64,000 nt of DNA from Xylanibacter oryzae DSM 17970 (GTDB taxonomy: Bacteria; Bacteroidota; Bacteroidia; Bacteroidales; Bacteroidaceae): contig NZ_KK073873.1 in assembly GCF_000585355.1 (NCBI RefSeq), forward strand, positions 1,841,703-1,905,702. Direction: 5' to 3'. Position numbers and translations under genes: made by a program. Numbering within the stretch: the stretch's first letter is position 1; each line of letters begins with the position of its first letter. The notes beneath the pieces are model-generated. The model was not told the DNA's origin. It worked only from the letters and a program-made list of their open reading frames with translations, and did not search any database. Positions 1 through 8,996 of this stretch are shown here, in pieces.

Positions 1-56
1 ATTCTTACTTTTATGGTGCCTCTCGTCTTGCATAACGTTGTATGAGAAACGTCTCC

Positions 57-1588
<1,532 letters not shown>

Positions 1589-1790
1589 AAATATTGTTTC
1601 TACTTCTTGTCTCGGACATTGCTGACCTCCACAATACGTAAAGTTGTCTCTGTTTCAGAACGCTTCTCCGTAATTCAAGTCTAAAAGCACCTATTCATTA
1701 TAAATGACGGTTCGTTTCTTTTTGTTACCCGAGTACCAATATATCAATACCAGCACTCGCTTCTTGTACTACTTCTCTGTCTATGTAAAT

Positions 1791-1805
1791 CTTTTCAAAG
1801 AACTC
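1791..1805 (-). promoter_or_regulatory. boxA-like antitermination motif in rRNA leader
   Basis: The minus strand reads GAGTTCTTTGAAAAG, close to the boxA consensus bound by NusB/NusE. It lies about 35 bases after the inferred transcription start and about 200 bases before 16S, where boxA normally sits. Confidence 0.5.
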
Positions 1806-1846
1806 TTTCTTTTGCTTACAAGAACGTTCGTTCTCGAAAGCGGATG

Positions 1847-1876
1847 CAAAGGTACAACTATTTTCCACAATACCAA
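1847..1876 (-). promoter_or_regulatory. rRNA operon promoter
   Basis: On the minus strand a TTG is followed after 19 bases by TACCTTTG (complement of 1847-1854), a perfect match to the Bacteroidota primary-sigma promoter TTG-N19-TAnnTTTG. It drives a leader of about 250 bases before 16S. Just downstream, 1821-1834 is an inverted repeat AGAACG-TT-CGTTCT at about +7 to +20. Confidence 0.85.
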
Positions 1877-1983
1877 ATCTTTTTGTGGAAAAATAAAAAT
1901 AATTTCAAATGTTTTCCAGTTTCTTTACAAATAAATCAGAGCATTCACAATCCCACATTATTATATATATAATAGCAAATTTA

Positions 1984-3078
1984 TTATTTAAATTTTGTTT
2001 TCGCGATTCCAACGATTTTGCTATCAGCAATTTTACAAAGTCCCAATATATCATCATCAGGTTTACCAATGTCCGCAACATTTGCCAAGAACATCTGATA
2101 ATACTTTTTTTCATTGGCTGCATCCTTTATCAGTCCGTAAGTCTGTGCGATCTTGAATATCGTAATATAAGAATTGGGTCTGAATAGCAAAGCCTGTTGC
2201 AAATGATATGCACATTTCTTATAATTTTTCTTCTGCAGATATCCATCAGCTATGCTACTATTAATAGTGTACATTATATCAAGATTATATCCGGCTTTTA
2301 TTAGTGACAGATCCAGGTCATCAATACCCTCGTCTATCTCACCCACCTTGATACAAGCCATACCCAACTGTATTAGAATGTTAGGATTCTGCATCTTACT
2401 CATTTCCGCAGCCTTTTTAAAATATTTGTACGCCTGTGATAAACTGTCGCATCCATTATAGCAGAGTCCTTTCCTGAAACATGTCATCATAGAGTTATCT
2501 CCCATCTGTTCAAGTTTTGTATATTCCCTTACAGCGACGCTATAGTCTTTCTTTTTATAATATGCATAAGCCTGCTCACGATTTACAGACAGATTGGTAG
2601 AATCCACCTTGCTATTATATAACGATGTATATACCAAAGTAGAATCATACATCTCTTCTTGATTATAATATTCGGCAAGCTTCACAATATTATCGCAATC
2701 ATACAAAAATTTGTCGGCTATTTTCTTATTCCAATAATGAGCGGAGTCTGCCATTAAATTATTATAGCAGTTGTACATCAACTTCATATCTTGGTGGTTA
2801 AAGCTATCTGTAGTAAGTATATATTCGGTTTCAATACTTTTCTTATAATATCCACGATAGAAATAGCACATTGCCAGATTCCTCACCACAGTTGGGGAAG
2901 CCTTTATAGCCATAGCTTTTTGATATAAAGGGATTGCATTGTTAACATCAAAATCGTTCATAAATTTGTCAGCTTGATGTTGATAATTTACGATTTGTTT
3001 TATACTATTATCCTGATGATTGTTCGCGCTAGTTACAGCACATATAAATAAAAAAACTACCACTAAAATATTTTTCAT
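1984..3078 (-). CDS. Secreted tetratricopeptide-repeat protein
   Basis: 364 residues. Residues 1-18 form a signal peptide (MKNILVVVFLFICAVTSA). The rest is almost entirely helical TPR-type repeats, with clear units around residues 40-70 (AIPLYQKAMAI), 165-200, 205-235 (AYKYFKKAAEM) and 285-315 (YKKCAYHLQQALLFRPNS). TPR proteins act as scaffolds in protein complexes, and nothing in the sequence shows the partner. A promoter box TACATTTG (complement of 3098-3105) lies 20 bases before the ATG. It is transcribed alone towards the rRNA promoter region. No specific function can be assigned. Confidence 0.85.
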   Translation of the reverse strand: MKNILVVVFLFICAVTSANNHQDNSIKQIVNYQHQADKFMNDFDVNNAIPLYQKAMAIKASPTVVRNLAMCYFYRGYYKKSIETEYILTTDSFNHQDMKLMYNCYNNLMADSAHYWNKKIADKFLYDCDNIVKLAEYYNQEEMYDSTLVYTSLYNSKVDSTNLSVNREQAYAYYKKKDYSVAVREYTKLEQMGDNSMMTCFRKGLCYNGCDSLSQAYKYFKKAAEMSKMQNPNILIQLGMACIKVGEIDEGIDDLDLSLIKAGYNLDIMYTINSSIADGYLQKKNYKKCAYHLQQALLFRPNSYITIFKIAQTYGLIKDAANEKKYYQMFLANVADIGKPDDDILGLCKIADSKIVGIAKTKFK

Positions 3079-3097
3079 GACATTGTATTTTATACTG

Positions 3098-3105
3098 CAA
3101 ATGTA
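3098..3105 (-). promoter_or_regulatory. Promoter -7 box for the TPR protein
   Basis: Complement reads TACATTTG, matching TAnnTTTG. No good TTG lies 19 bases upstream, so the -33 element is weak. Confidence 0.55.
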
Positions 3106-3338
3106 ACAAGAAATACAATATGTTATTAATTATGCCCGTTAATTTATATAAAATAAGCTATTGACATTATTTTTGACTGACATTTTTGACTAGTAATAGA
3201 ATTAATGAGTAACAAAACCATATTGAGTTCTACTTTTTTATATTTATATAATGCCTATTGGAACTTAACAATACATACGGATGGGTATTTATTTTTTGAC
3301 CCTATTAACAAATATACATTGTATTCAAATACAATATC
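3106..3338. other. AT-rich intergenic DNA without a gene
   Basis: No ORF of note on either strand. One perfect inverted repeat with 8-bp arms (ATTGTATT-CA-AATACAAT, 3318-3335) sits next to the FNR-like box that follows. Confidence 0.6.
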
Positions 3339-3352
3339 TTGATGTAAATCAA
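3339..3352 (+). promoter_or_regulatory. FNR/CRP-type palindromic operator
   Basis: TTGATGTAAATCAA fits the FNR consensus TTGAT-N4-ATCAA at all ten fixed positions. Its centre is about 79 bases upstream of the transcription start inferred for the small gene at 3590, a normal activator distance. Binding is inferred only; which CRP/FNR-family protein of this organism would use it is unknown. Confidence 0.45.
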
Positions 3353-3390
3353 GAAAACAGCCATTTTAAATATAAATCAGCATAAATTCA

Positions 3391-3419
3391 TTGCCATTAA
3401 TAAATTATTTGTATATTAG
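3391..3419 (+). promoter_or_regulatory. Possible promoter of the small-protein unit
   Basis: TTG at 3391-3393, an 18-base spacer, then TATATTAG at 3412-3419, which departs from TAnnTTTG at one position. It would give a leader of about 165 bases. Confidence 0.4.
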
Positions 3420-3589
3420 CATCATAAAAAAGATAAAAGGATTACAATAAAGTAATCAAAAGAATATAGAATTATTAAGGTAAAAATAATATTGTTAAGG
3501 ATAAACAATAGGTAAATGTAGAAAGAGGAACTTGGAGATATCGTGAGGTATGAACTAAAAGTTTATTATTAAAGTCTAGGAAGGAATAA

Positions 3590-3679
3590 ATGAAAGGATT
3601 AAGATTTGTATTCTGTATTGTTACAATATTTTTAGTAGCATCAGGTCTAATAAAAATGACCATTGAGAGAAAAAACTAA
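3590..3679 (+). CDS. Possible 29-residue hydrophobic small protein
   Basis: Encodes MKGLRFVFCIVTIFLVASG followed by LIKMTIERKN: a single membrane segment (residues 4-20) with a basic tail. AGGAAGGA lies 5-12 bases before the ATG, a strong ribosome binding site for this group. The unit has an FNR-like box and a possible promoter upstream and a good terminator at 3721-3758 downstream, which supports a real transcript. No family is recognised. The alternative is a small regulatory RNA in which this reading frame is accidental. Confidence 0.45.
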   Translation: MKGLRFVFCIVTIFLVASGLIKMTIERKN

Positions 3680-3720
3680 CCGGATGGTTTTAATTTAAAA
3701 AGATAATATCTAAATATAAG

Positions 3721-3758
3721 CAGTGCAATTCTTTAAAAGGAATTGCGCTGTTTTCTAT
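3721..3758 (+). terminator. Rho-independent terminator after the small protein
   Basis: An 11-bp stem (CAGTGCAATTC / GAATTGCGCTG, one G-T pair) with an 8-base loop is followed by TTTTCTATT. Confidence 0.75.
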
Positions 3759-3897
3759 TATTAGCATTTTCTGTTACTTCGGACATTAAATATAACTTTT
3801 TTATACCGGAGTCCTTTTTCAAGCGTTTTCATCAAACTCCCCGCCCCTTTAAATCTTTCAAAGAGGAATAGGAAGATACGATTTTTTTTAAAATAAA

Positions 3898-3912
3898 TGT
3901 CACTTTACCACT
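3898..3912. repeat. IS left outer inverted repeat
   Basis: TGTCACTTTACCACT; 14 of 15 bases match the complement of 5792-5806. Confidence 0.65.
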
Positions 3913-3948
3913 CGTCCTTTATTTATCAGGCTTTCAGGTACTTTGAAA

Positions 3949-3977
3949 TACCACAAAATACCACTGTTCTACCACTA
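3949..3977. repeat. Subterminal TACCAC repeats, left end of IS
   Basis: TACCACA at 3949, TACCACT at 3959 and TACCACT at 3970, with a fourth TACCACT at 3906 in the outer repeat. The stretch pairs imperfectly with the complement of 5697-5734 (about 24 of 38 positions). Such clusters are typical of transposase or replication-protein binding sites. Confidence 0.6.
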
Positions 3978-4028
3978 TAAGGCCATACTTTTGTTTATAT
4001 TTTCAAGAAGATAGCTTTTACATTGTCA

Positions 4029-4103
4029 AAGGATAGTTCCCGTAGTGCAAGAGCAATGTTTTTGAGGTGTAAAAGAATAGCTCACGTAGTGAAAAAGCTA
4101 TGC
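4029..4103. repeat. Two imperfect direct repeats of about 29 bp
   Basis: Copies at about 4029-4058 and 4074-4103 share the pattern ATAG-YTC-MCGTAGTG followed by AARAGCWATG. They lie in the non-coding stretch downstream of orfB. Purpose unknown. Confidence 0.5.
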
Positions 4104-4376
4104 AAATGACTATGCCTGAATTAGGTATACATCTTTGTTGTTATACTTACTGAATTACTATACAAATTATTAAAATCTTTACTGATCCACTTTACAGAAA
4201 TATAAAAGCCTTCCTGATTTGCTTAACAACAAAGAAAATGTTTTTACATATTGTTCTATGTATGTTTTGTTGCTTACAAAGTTAAAATAAAAATACCATA
4301 TATCCAACATAAGAACTATGAAAATAACCACGGTGGTTTGCCAAGGGGCTTGGAGGGGTGAAGCCTCCAAAGAGCG

Positions 4377-5219
4377 TTAACATCCAACATAATTTCTCCT
4401 TTTCTCTGCCGGTGTCTTCATCATGTTACTCATATGTGGCCTCTTATTGTTATAGAAGTATATGATATCTTTTAATATATGCATGGCCCCGTCCATGTTC
4501 TTGGGCCTTTTCATACGATAAATCCATTCCTGCTTTATGATGCCATTGACACGTTCTGCAATAGCATTGTCTGTTGGCTTGTAATCCTGAGTCATGCTTA
4601 TATTTGTATTAACAGATTTGAGTAATGCAATATAGTCATTACAACAGTATTGAGAACCACGATCAGAGTGATGTATAAGATGACTTAGATCTGCATTTCC
4701 AGCCTGTTCTATCGCCTGTCCTAAAGCAGTTTTGGTATTTACAGCCATAAGATTATCTGAAACCGTCCATCCTATAATCTCGTGTGTAAATGCATCGGTA
4801 ATAAGATGTAGATAACATACCCCATCATCAGTGTCTATATATGTAATGTCTGCTACCCAGAGCTGATTGGGAGTACTTGGTATAAAGCCCTTTATAAGAT
4901 TCTTATATTTACGATAGTTATGGTTTGAATTTGTTGTATGACGTCTGCGTTGAGGTTTTAACATGAGATGCTTCTTATGAAGCAGATTATAGAACTTGTC
5001 ACGGCCAACCATCTTGTTTGAATAAACTTCCCTTAGCATAAGAAATAGCTTATAGGCACCTAGTCCGGGAGCCTGTTCACGTATTTCTGAGACTATATGG
5101 ATTATTTCATGTTCTGTTAGCTCTCGTTCCTGCATTTTCTCTTTGCTAACAGAGTAATAGCCTACACGGGTCTTGCCAAACAGTCCGCTCAGGCGTCCGA
5201 TTGATTCATCAGGATGCAT
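4377..5219 (-). CDS. IS3-family transposase OrfB (DDE integrase domain)
   Basis: 280 residues from its own ATG. It has an HTH_21 region (about residues 30-95, REQAPGLGAYKLFLMLRE) then an rve integrase core. The DDE residues are visible: D in WVADITYID, D in HHSDRGSQY, and E in NAIAERVNGIIKQEW. The frame stays open upstream of the ATG back to the A7 run at 5252-5258, so the normal product is probably an OrfA-OrfB fusion made by -1 frameshifting. It catalyses excision and integration of the element. No truncation is seen, so the element may be active. Confidence 0.93.
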   Translation of the reverse strand: MHPDESIGRLSGLFGKTRVGYYSVSKEKMQERELTEHEIIHIVSEIREQAPGLGAYKLFLMLREVYSNKMVGRDKFYNLLHKKHLMLKPQRRRHTTNSNHNYRKYKNLIKGFIPSTPNQLWVADITYIDTDDGVCYLHLITDAFTHEIIGWTVSDNLMAVNTKTALGQAIEQAGNADLSHLIHHSDRGSQYCCNDYIALLKSVNTNISMTQDYKPTDNAIAERVNGIIKQEWIYRMKRPKNMDGAMHILKDIIYFYNNKRPHMSNMMKTPAEKRRNYVGC

Positions 5220-5233
5220 GGTGCGAAGGCTGT

Positions 5234-5647
5234 TTACTGCTTGGCGCCAGCTTTTTTTAATAAGTCGATGCCATACTCTTGCTTACCTATTTTGAGAACT
5301 TCATTCAAGGCTTCATTACGAAGCTCCGAATACTGCAGGGCTTTGCGCAAATGCAATATCTCTTCCTGAAGTTGCTCTTCTTTGGTCATAACCAAAGAGG
5401 ACTTGATTGCTTCCTTCTTTTTACGCATTGACATTACCTTTTTTATTGTTTCTTCGGACAAAGATAATGATTTATCATCTAAAGGAAACTCTTTTTCCCA
5501 TAAAGTTAATGTATGAGGAGATAATATATCATATTTACGCGCAGTAAATTGATAGGACAAATCATGCTCATACTTGTCTTTTAATACATGCAGCTTGAAT
5601 TCTTTCGAATAGCTACGATATTCACGTTTTTTCTTCTTCTTTTCCAT
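5234..5647 (-). CDS. IS3-family OrfA, helix-turn-helix DNA-binding protein
   Basis: 137 residues. A very basic start (MEKKKKKREYRSYSKEF) leads into an IS3 OrfA-type HTH at about residues 12-60 (FTARKYDILSPHTLTLWEKEF), then a coiled-coil of about residues 90-125 (EEQLQEEILHLRKALQYSELRNEAL cannot be split into another known domain) that in this family mediates multimerisation. It supplies end recognition for the transposase. It ends at a TAA 14 bases before the orfB ATG, beyond the slippery run. Confidence 0.9.
   Translation of the reverse strand: MEKKKKKREYRSYSKEFKLHVLKDKYEHDLSYQFTARKYDILSPHTLTLWEKEFPLDDKSLSLSEETIKKVMSMRKKKEAIKSSLVMTKEEQLQEEILHLRKALQYSELRNEALNEVLKIGKQEYGIDLLKKAGAKQ
5252..5258 (-). 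promoter_or_regulatory. Programmed -1 frameshift slippery run (A7)
   Basis: The minus strand reads TTA-TTA-AAA-AAA-GCT in the orfA frame. Slipping back one base gives AAA-AAA-AGC-TGG, which continues without a stop through 11 further codons into the orfB ATG. This is the standard IS3 arrangement for making OrfAB. Confidence 0.8.
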
Positions 5648-5696
5648 CGATTTTTTGTTAAAACGATGTAAACCTTTTCTGTATTAAGTCACAAAG

Positions 5697-5734
5697 ATAG
5701 CTCCGAAGTGGTATTTGAGTGACGTTTTGTGGCA
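5697..5734. repeat. IS right subterminal inverted repeat
   Basis: The complement begins TGCCACAAAACGTCACTC and contains TACCACT (complement of 5707-5713). It pairs with 3949-3986. Confidence 0.55.
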
Positions 5735-5791
5735 TTTATGTAGGGTTTATTTAACTATTATCATATTGATAGTCAGTTATTTAACATGCAT

Positions 5792-5806
5792 AGTGGTATA
5801 GTGACA
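5792..5806. repeat. IS right outer inverted repeat
   Basis: The complement reads TGTCACTATACCACT, matching 3898-3912 at 14 of 15 bases. Confidence 0.65.
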
Positions 5807-5883
5807 CTCCTTTTTGTTTTTTTATTCTGTAAAGTGCAGGACTTTGTTCTTTTCCTTTTGTTTCGCTGTGTTGCTAAATATCC

Positions 5884-6351
5884 TTAATCATATTCATTTT
5901 CTTTATTATAGTTCATTGTATTTTGTATTCTTGTATTTTGTATTGGAGATTTGCGCGCCTCTGCGCGTACCTTATAAAGCGACGTTGATTCACCATTGAG
6001 TGGTTGTTCATCCACTGTTGGTTCACCACTTAACGGTTGGTCACCAAGAATGGTTTCTATATTGAAGGTCTTTTGCAGCAATATGCACTGGAATTTTTCA
6101 CCATCCACATTAAACAGTCCGAAGTCGTTGATAATATGCCAGACGTACCCTTTCTTCTTATGTGCCAGCATTGATATTATCAGCAACGTTTCTTCATTGC
6201 CAATAGCATTTTCATTCTTTGCCAGTTCGAAGACTATCATTATAAATACGCCTAATCCCTCTGCCCTTTCTGCACGTCTCAGCTCGTATACTCCTTTGCT
6301 TTCCATCAGTTTACGGCTCATCTGGATGTAGCCTGATCTTTTCTTTTTCAT
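5884..6351 (-). CDS. Mobile-element protein, possibly DUF4373/Lin1244-like
   Basis: 155 residues. The first 90 (SGYIQMSRKLMESKGVYE ... HIINDFGLFNVDGEKF) look like the small winged-helix N-terminal domain found in phage and plasmid replication-associated proteins of Bacteroidota; this is recognition by shape, not by a firm motif. Residues 102-125 hold a short repeat, GDQPLSGEP then DEQPLNGES. The low-complexity, Asn/Glu-rich tail is typical of that group. It abuts the IS, with no clear promoter. It may be a leftover of a larger integrated element. Confidence 0.5.
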   Translation of the reverse strand: MKKKRSGYIQMSRKLMESKGVYELRRAERAEGLGVFIMIVFELAKNENAIGNEETLLIISMLAHKKKGYVWHIINDFGLFNVDGEKFQCILLQKTFNIETILGDQPLSGEPTVDEQPLNGESTSLYKVRAEARKSPIQNTRIQNTMNYNKENEYD

Positions 6352-6460
6352 ACTCTTTATTGTTTTATTTATATTGATTTTTCAGCATGATACGTGTTGG
6401 TTATAATACACATGTAACCATAACTTTAAATCAAATTTATCTATTTACTATTTGCGTTAA

Positions 6461-6580
6461 AATAAAGACAGAACGGTGGCTGTACGAAGAAATGCTGCAC
6501 TTCCACGCACTCTGTCAGAGACAACTAAAAAATTAGAAACTTATATCAATAAGCGTTTACCGCTATTGCGTCACGGCTAA
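6461..6580 (+). pseudogene. Possible 39-codon gene remnant
   Basis: A frame with no start codon is open from 6461 to the TAA at 6578-6580 and reads RTVAVRRNAALPRTLSETTK then KLETYINKRLPLLRHG. Base composition is more balanced than the AT-rich surroundings, as in coding DNA. The family is not recognised. It could be the C-terminal end of a gene lost when the mobile element was deleted, or chance. Confidence 0.25.
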
Positions 6581-6759
6581 TTATTGATATTGATAAATAC
6601 GTTGATTATCATTTGGGGTGGTTTAAAGTTTTCACCTGAGAAATTCTTGTATTTAGAATTTCCCCAGCCCAAATAGGGAAAGGACGGATCAATCATTCTC
6701 TTTATTGGCAGTAACAAATATATAGTGGAACGATTATCCATTGATGAAATATGTTTCAT
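6577..6759 (-). CDS. Unrecognised 60-residue ORF
   Basis: Reads MKHISSMDNRSTIYLLLPIK and ends FKPPQMIINVFININN. A promoter-like TACCTTTG (complement of 6802-6809) lies 42 bases before the ATG, and the leader has a hairpin AGAAAC-aatgtc-GTTTCT. No domain is recognised. It may be the 5' stub of a truncated gene; its 3' end overlaps the possible remnant on the other strand by four bases. Confidence 0.3.
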   Translation of the reverse strand: MKHISSMDNRSTIYLLLPIKRMIDPSFPYLGWGNSKYKNFSGENFKPPQMIINVFININN

Positions 6760-6801
6760 TGGCTTTTAAGCTTGCTTAGAAACGACATTGTTTCTATATT
6801 G

Positions 6802-6809
6802 CAAAGGTA
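6802..6809 (-). promoter_or_regulatory. Promoter -7 box for the 60-residue ORF
   Basis: Complement reads TACCTTTG. No TTG at the right distance; weak -33. Confidence 0.4.
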
Positions 6810-6839
6810 CAAAAGCAAAAATAGATAAAAGCATAAAAA

Positions 6840-6886
6840 ACGACACAGTTTATGACATCGGACTACACAAACTGTGTCGTTTTTTG
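6840..6886. terminator. Bidirectional Rho-independent terminator
   Basis: A perfect 12-bp stem (ACGACACAGTTT / AAACTGTGTCGT) with a 17-base loop is flanked by A6 on the left and T6 on the right, so it can act on both strands. No gene ends nearby on the plus strand, which suggests that the gene it once served has been lost. Confidence 0.8.
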
Positions 6887-7091
6887 TTTGGTTATTTGAA
6901 AAAGTTTTCGTATGGGGATAAGGGCTAATATTATGCTGTATTAAAATAATTTCAATGTTAAATGATATTATGCATAAAAACAGAAGAAACTTATGTAGAT
7001 GATTTACCTTTTAAATCTTTAGCATATTATAATCACAAAAACCATTTAACAGATTGCAAGCAACATAAATCAGAAATATCAAATGTCAAGA
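6887..7091. other. Intergenic DNA, nothing recognised
   Basis: AT-rich sequence with no supported ORF, promoter or repeat. Confidence 0.5.
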
Positions 7092-7430
7092 TTAAAACGA
7101 GCCTACAATATATCGGATAAAAGTTTCAACCTTCTGTGGCAGCGAAAAATACACCATGACACGGTCGAATAAAGCAACTACAGAAAATGAATCGGAGAAA
7201 TTGAATACAAATGAATGTGGAATGCCTGTAGGTGAAAAATTTGCGACACTATCAGCAAGACAGAATGACTTTTCATTACTTGCTTTAGGCATTTTCACCG
7301 TATTTGACATATGTGCAGTCTTTACTTTATTGAGATTGGCACATGGTACATTAGATGTTCCCACTACGAGGCATGTTACCATCAGAGAGAGCATGAACGC
7401 TAATAAAATCTTTACATATCTTCTCATCAT
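7092..7430 (-). CDS. Small secreted hypothetical protein
   Basis: 112 residues. The start MMRRYVKILLAFMLSLMVTCLVVG is a clear signal peptide; the mature part has no recognised domain. The promoter box TATCTTTG (complement of 7436-7443) ends only 5 bases before the first ATG, so the mRNA would be nearly leaderless unless a later start is used. An overlapping 117-codon frame on the plus strand (7156-7509) lacks a signal peptide and promoter, so I prefer the minus strand. Confidence 0.5.
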   Translation of the reverse strand: MMRRYVKILLAFMLSLMVTCLVVGTSNVPCANLNKVKTAHMSNTVKMPKASNEKSFCLADSVANFSPTGIPHSFVFNFSDSFSVVALFDRVMVYFSLPQKVETFIRYIVGSF

Positions 7431-7559
7431 GGTTGCAAAGATATTATATCATAAGCATATTACACTAAATGGCGCGCATTTTTTTATTTTTATTAACGGG
7501 ATATCCTAATTTTAAGCGAATCGTAACAGTTCTGTTTTTATATTGAATTATTGTATATG

Positions 7560-7567
7560 TATTTTTG
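7560..7567 (+). promoter_or_regulatory. Promoter -7 box for the metallophosphoesterase
   Basis: TATTTTTG, 28 bases before the ATG at 7596. Confidence 0.5.
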
Positions 7568-7595
7568 TATCGAAAATAATTCAATAGGATAAAAA

Positions 7596-8909
7596 ATGAA
7601 AACATTAACAAGCATTACATTATCACTTCTTTGCTGTTTTGCCTTATTGGCGCAAAGCAGGAGTGGAAAAGAAAACAACGAGGTAAAGCAAGTAAAACAA
7701 ATGGCGGTAATATCGGATGTACACATTATGGCTCCGGAATTGCTAAAAAAAGACGGTAAGGCCTTTCAGACGTATTTGGCTAATGACCGCAAGTTACTGC
7801 AACAGGGTACGGAACTACTTGACTCAGTATGTAACAGACTAATTGCTGCACATACAGAGGTACTGCTGATAACTGGCGATTTGACTAAAGATGGAGAGAA
7901 GGTATCGCACGAGTATCTGGTAGAGCATTATCTTAAAAAGCTCAAAGAGAAGGGGATCAGGGTTTTCGTCATACCAGGTAATCATGATGTAAACAATCCT
8001 AACGCAAGAATCTTTGACGGGGAGAATACTCCTAGAACTGAAACGGTTAGTGCTAGTGAATTTGCTAATATATACAAAGATTATGGATATGGAGATGCTA
8101 TAGCACGAGACAGAAATTCTCTGAGTTATGTGACACAGTTGGACTCTAAGACGAGACTTATTGCTATTGATGCTTGCAAATATGAAGAGAATAATTATGA
8201 TAAAGATATCTGTGTTACAGGTGGAAGGATAAAACCGGAGACGATGAACTTTATACGCGAACAGGTGGCTGATGCAAAGGCTAAAGGATATAGGGTAATA
8301 GCGATGATGCATCACGGAATAGTAAAACACTGGGATGGACAGGAGCGTATAATGAAGGATTATCTGATAGACAACTGGGAGCATGATGCTAAGACGTTGT
8401 CTGGGATTGGCATAAAGGTAGTGTTTACAGGGCATTTTCACTCGCAAGATGTCGCAACCATGAAGGGAGGACTGACGGATGTGGAAACAGGATCGACTGT
8501 CAGTTATCCAATACCTTACAGATTGATAGGTTTGGATACAAAGAGGGGAATAATGAATATAAAGACTGAACATATAAGTTGCCTGGGGTCTCTATCAGGA
8601 AACAGTGAATCGCTAGAACAGATGTCTATACGTTTCGCCAGTTCGTCTATGCGGGGATTTGTAAACAGATTCATATCTGATAATGTGCCTGGTGATATAC
8701 GCGAAAAGTCGGGCAAACTGATAACGGAGGCTTATATAATGAATTTGTATGGTGACGAAAGACCATCAAAGAAATTCAAAAATGAAATGAAAAATACATG
8801 CGGAGAGCTTGCCAAATATTCTAAAAGGGATGCATTCATCTTGTCTAATGTATGCAAAGGTTTCTCTTCTGATAATGATAGAGATAATGACCTGAAACTT
8901 AATTACTAG
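7596..8909 (+). CDS. Secreted calcineurin-like metallophosphoesterase
   Basis: 437 residues with a signal peptide (1-20). All five metal-binding blocks of the calcineurin superfamily are present: D41-x-H43 (SDVH), G94-D95 (TGDLTKDG), G128-N-H-D131, H239-H240 (MMHHG) and G279-H-F-H282. It should hydrolyse a phosphomono- or diester in the periplasm using two metal ions; the substrate cannot be told from the sequence. The C-terminal 140 residues are a separate region without a known motif. It stands alone, converging on the GH2 gene across a terminator. Confidence 0.9.
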   Translation: MKTLTSITLSLLCCFALLAQSRSGKENNEVKQVKQMAVISDVHIMAPELLKKDGKAFQTYLANDRKLLQQGTELLDSVCNRLIAAHTEVLLITGDLTKDGEKVSHEYLVEHYLKKLKEKGIRVFVIPGNHDVNNPNARIFDGENTPRTETVSASEFANIYKDYGYGDAIARDRNSLSYVTQLDSKTRLIAIDACKYEENNYDKDICVTGGRIKPETMNFIREQVADAKAKGYRVIAMMHHGIVKHWDGQERIMKDYLIDNWEHDAKTLSGIGIKVVFTGHFHSQDVATMKGGLTDVETGSTVSYPIPYRLIGLDTKRGIMNIKTEHISCLGSLSGNSESLEQMSIRFASSSMRGFVNRFISDNVPGDIREKSGKLITEAYIMNLYGDERPSKKFKNEMKNTCGELAKYSKRDAFILSNVCKGFSSDNDRDNDLKLNY

Positions 8910-8919
8910 GAAAAGAGAT

Positions 8920-8960
8920 GGGGTGATTAAGTCTCACGACTTTAACCACCCCTTTATTAT
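8920..8960. terminator. Terminator between convergent genes
   Basis: Arms GGGGTGATTAAGTC (8920-8933) and GACTTTAACCACCCC (8938-8952) pair with one bulge around a 4-base loop; a TTTATTATT tail follows on the plus strand. Confidence 0.7.
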
Positions 8961-8996
8961 TAACCTACTATTAGAAGTAAAAATTGCCGAATATGG

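Larger units (their letters stand above)
3898..5806 (-). mobile_element. IS3-family insertion sequence
   Basis: The element holds orfA (5234-5647) and orfB (4377-5219) with an A7 slippery site between them. The proposed tips are inverted TGTCACTNTACCACT at 3898-3912 and, on the complement, 5806-5792. A second, longer imperfect inverted pair begins at 3949 (left) and 5734 (right, complement), so the true ends could be 3949-5734 instead. No target-site duplication is obvious at either boundary. At 1.79-1.91 kb it is longer than the usual 1.2-1.6 kb, because about 400-480 bases of non-coding DNA follow orfB. Confidence 0.75.

Noticed and set aside
4179..4370. 63-codon minus-strand ORF after orfB
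   Set aside because: No ribosome site or domain; it lies in the non-coding end of the IS and its composition looks random.
7156..7509. 117-codon plus-strand ORF opposite the small secreted protein
   Set aside because: No signal peptide, promoter or domain; the minus-strand frame has both a signal peptide and a promoter box.
7839..8573. 244-codon minus-strand ORF
   Set aside because: Lies wholly inside the metallophosphoesterase gene, which has all catalytic motifs; the antisense product has no recognisable domain.
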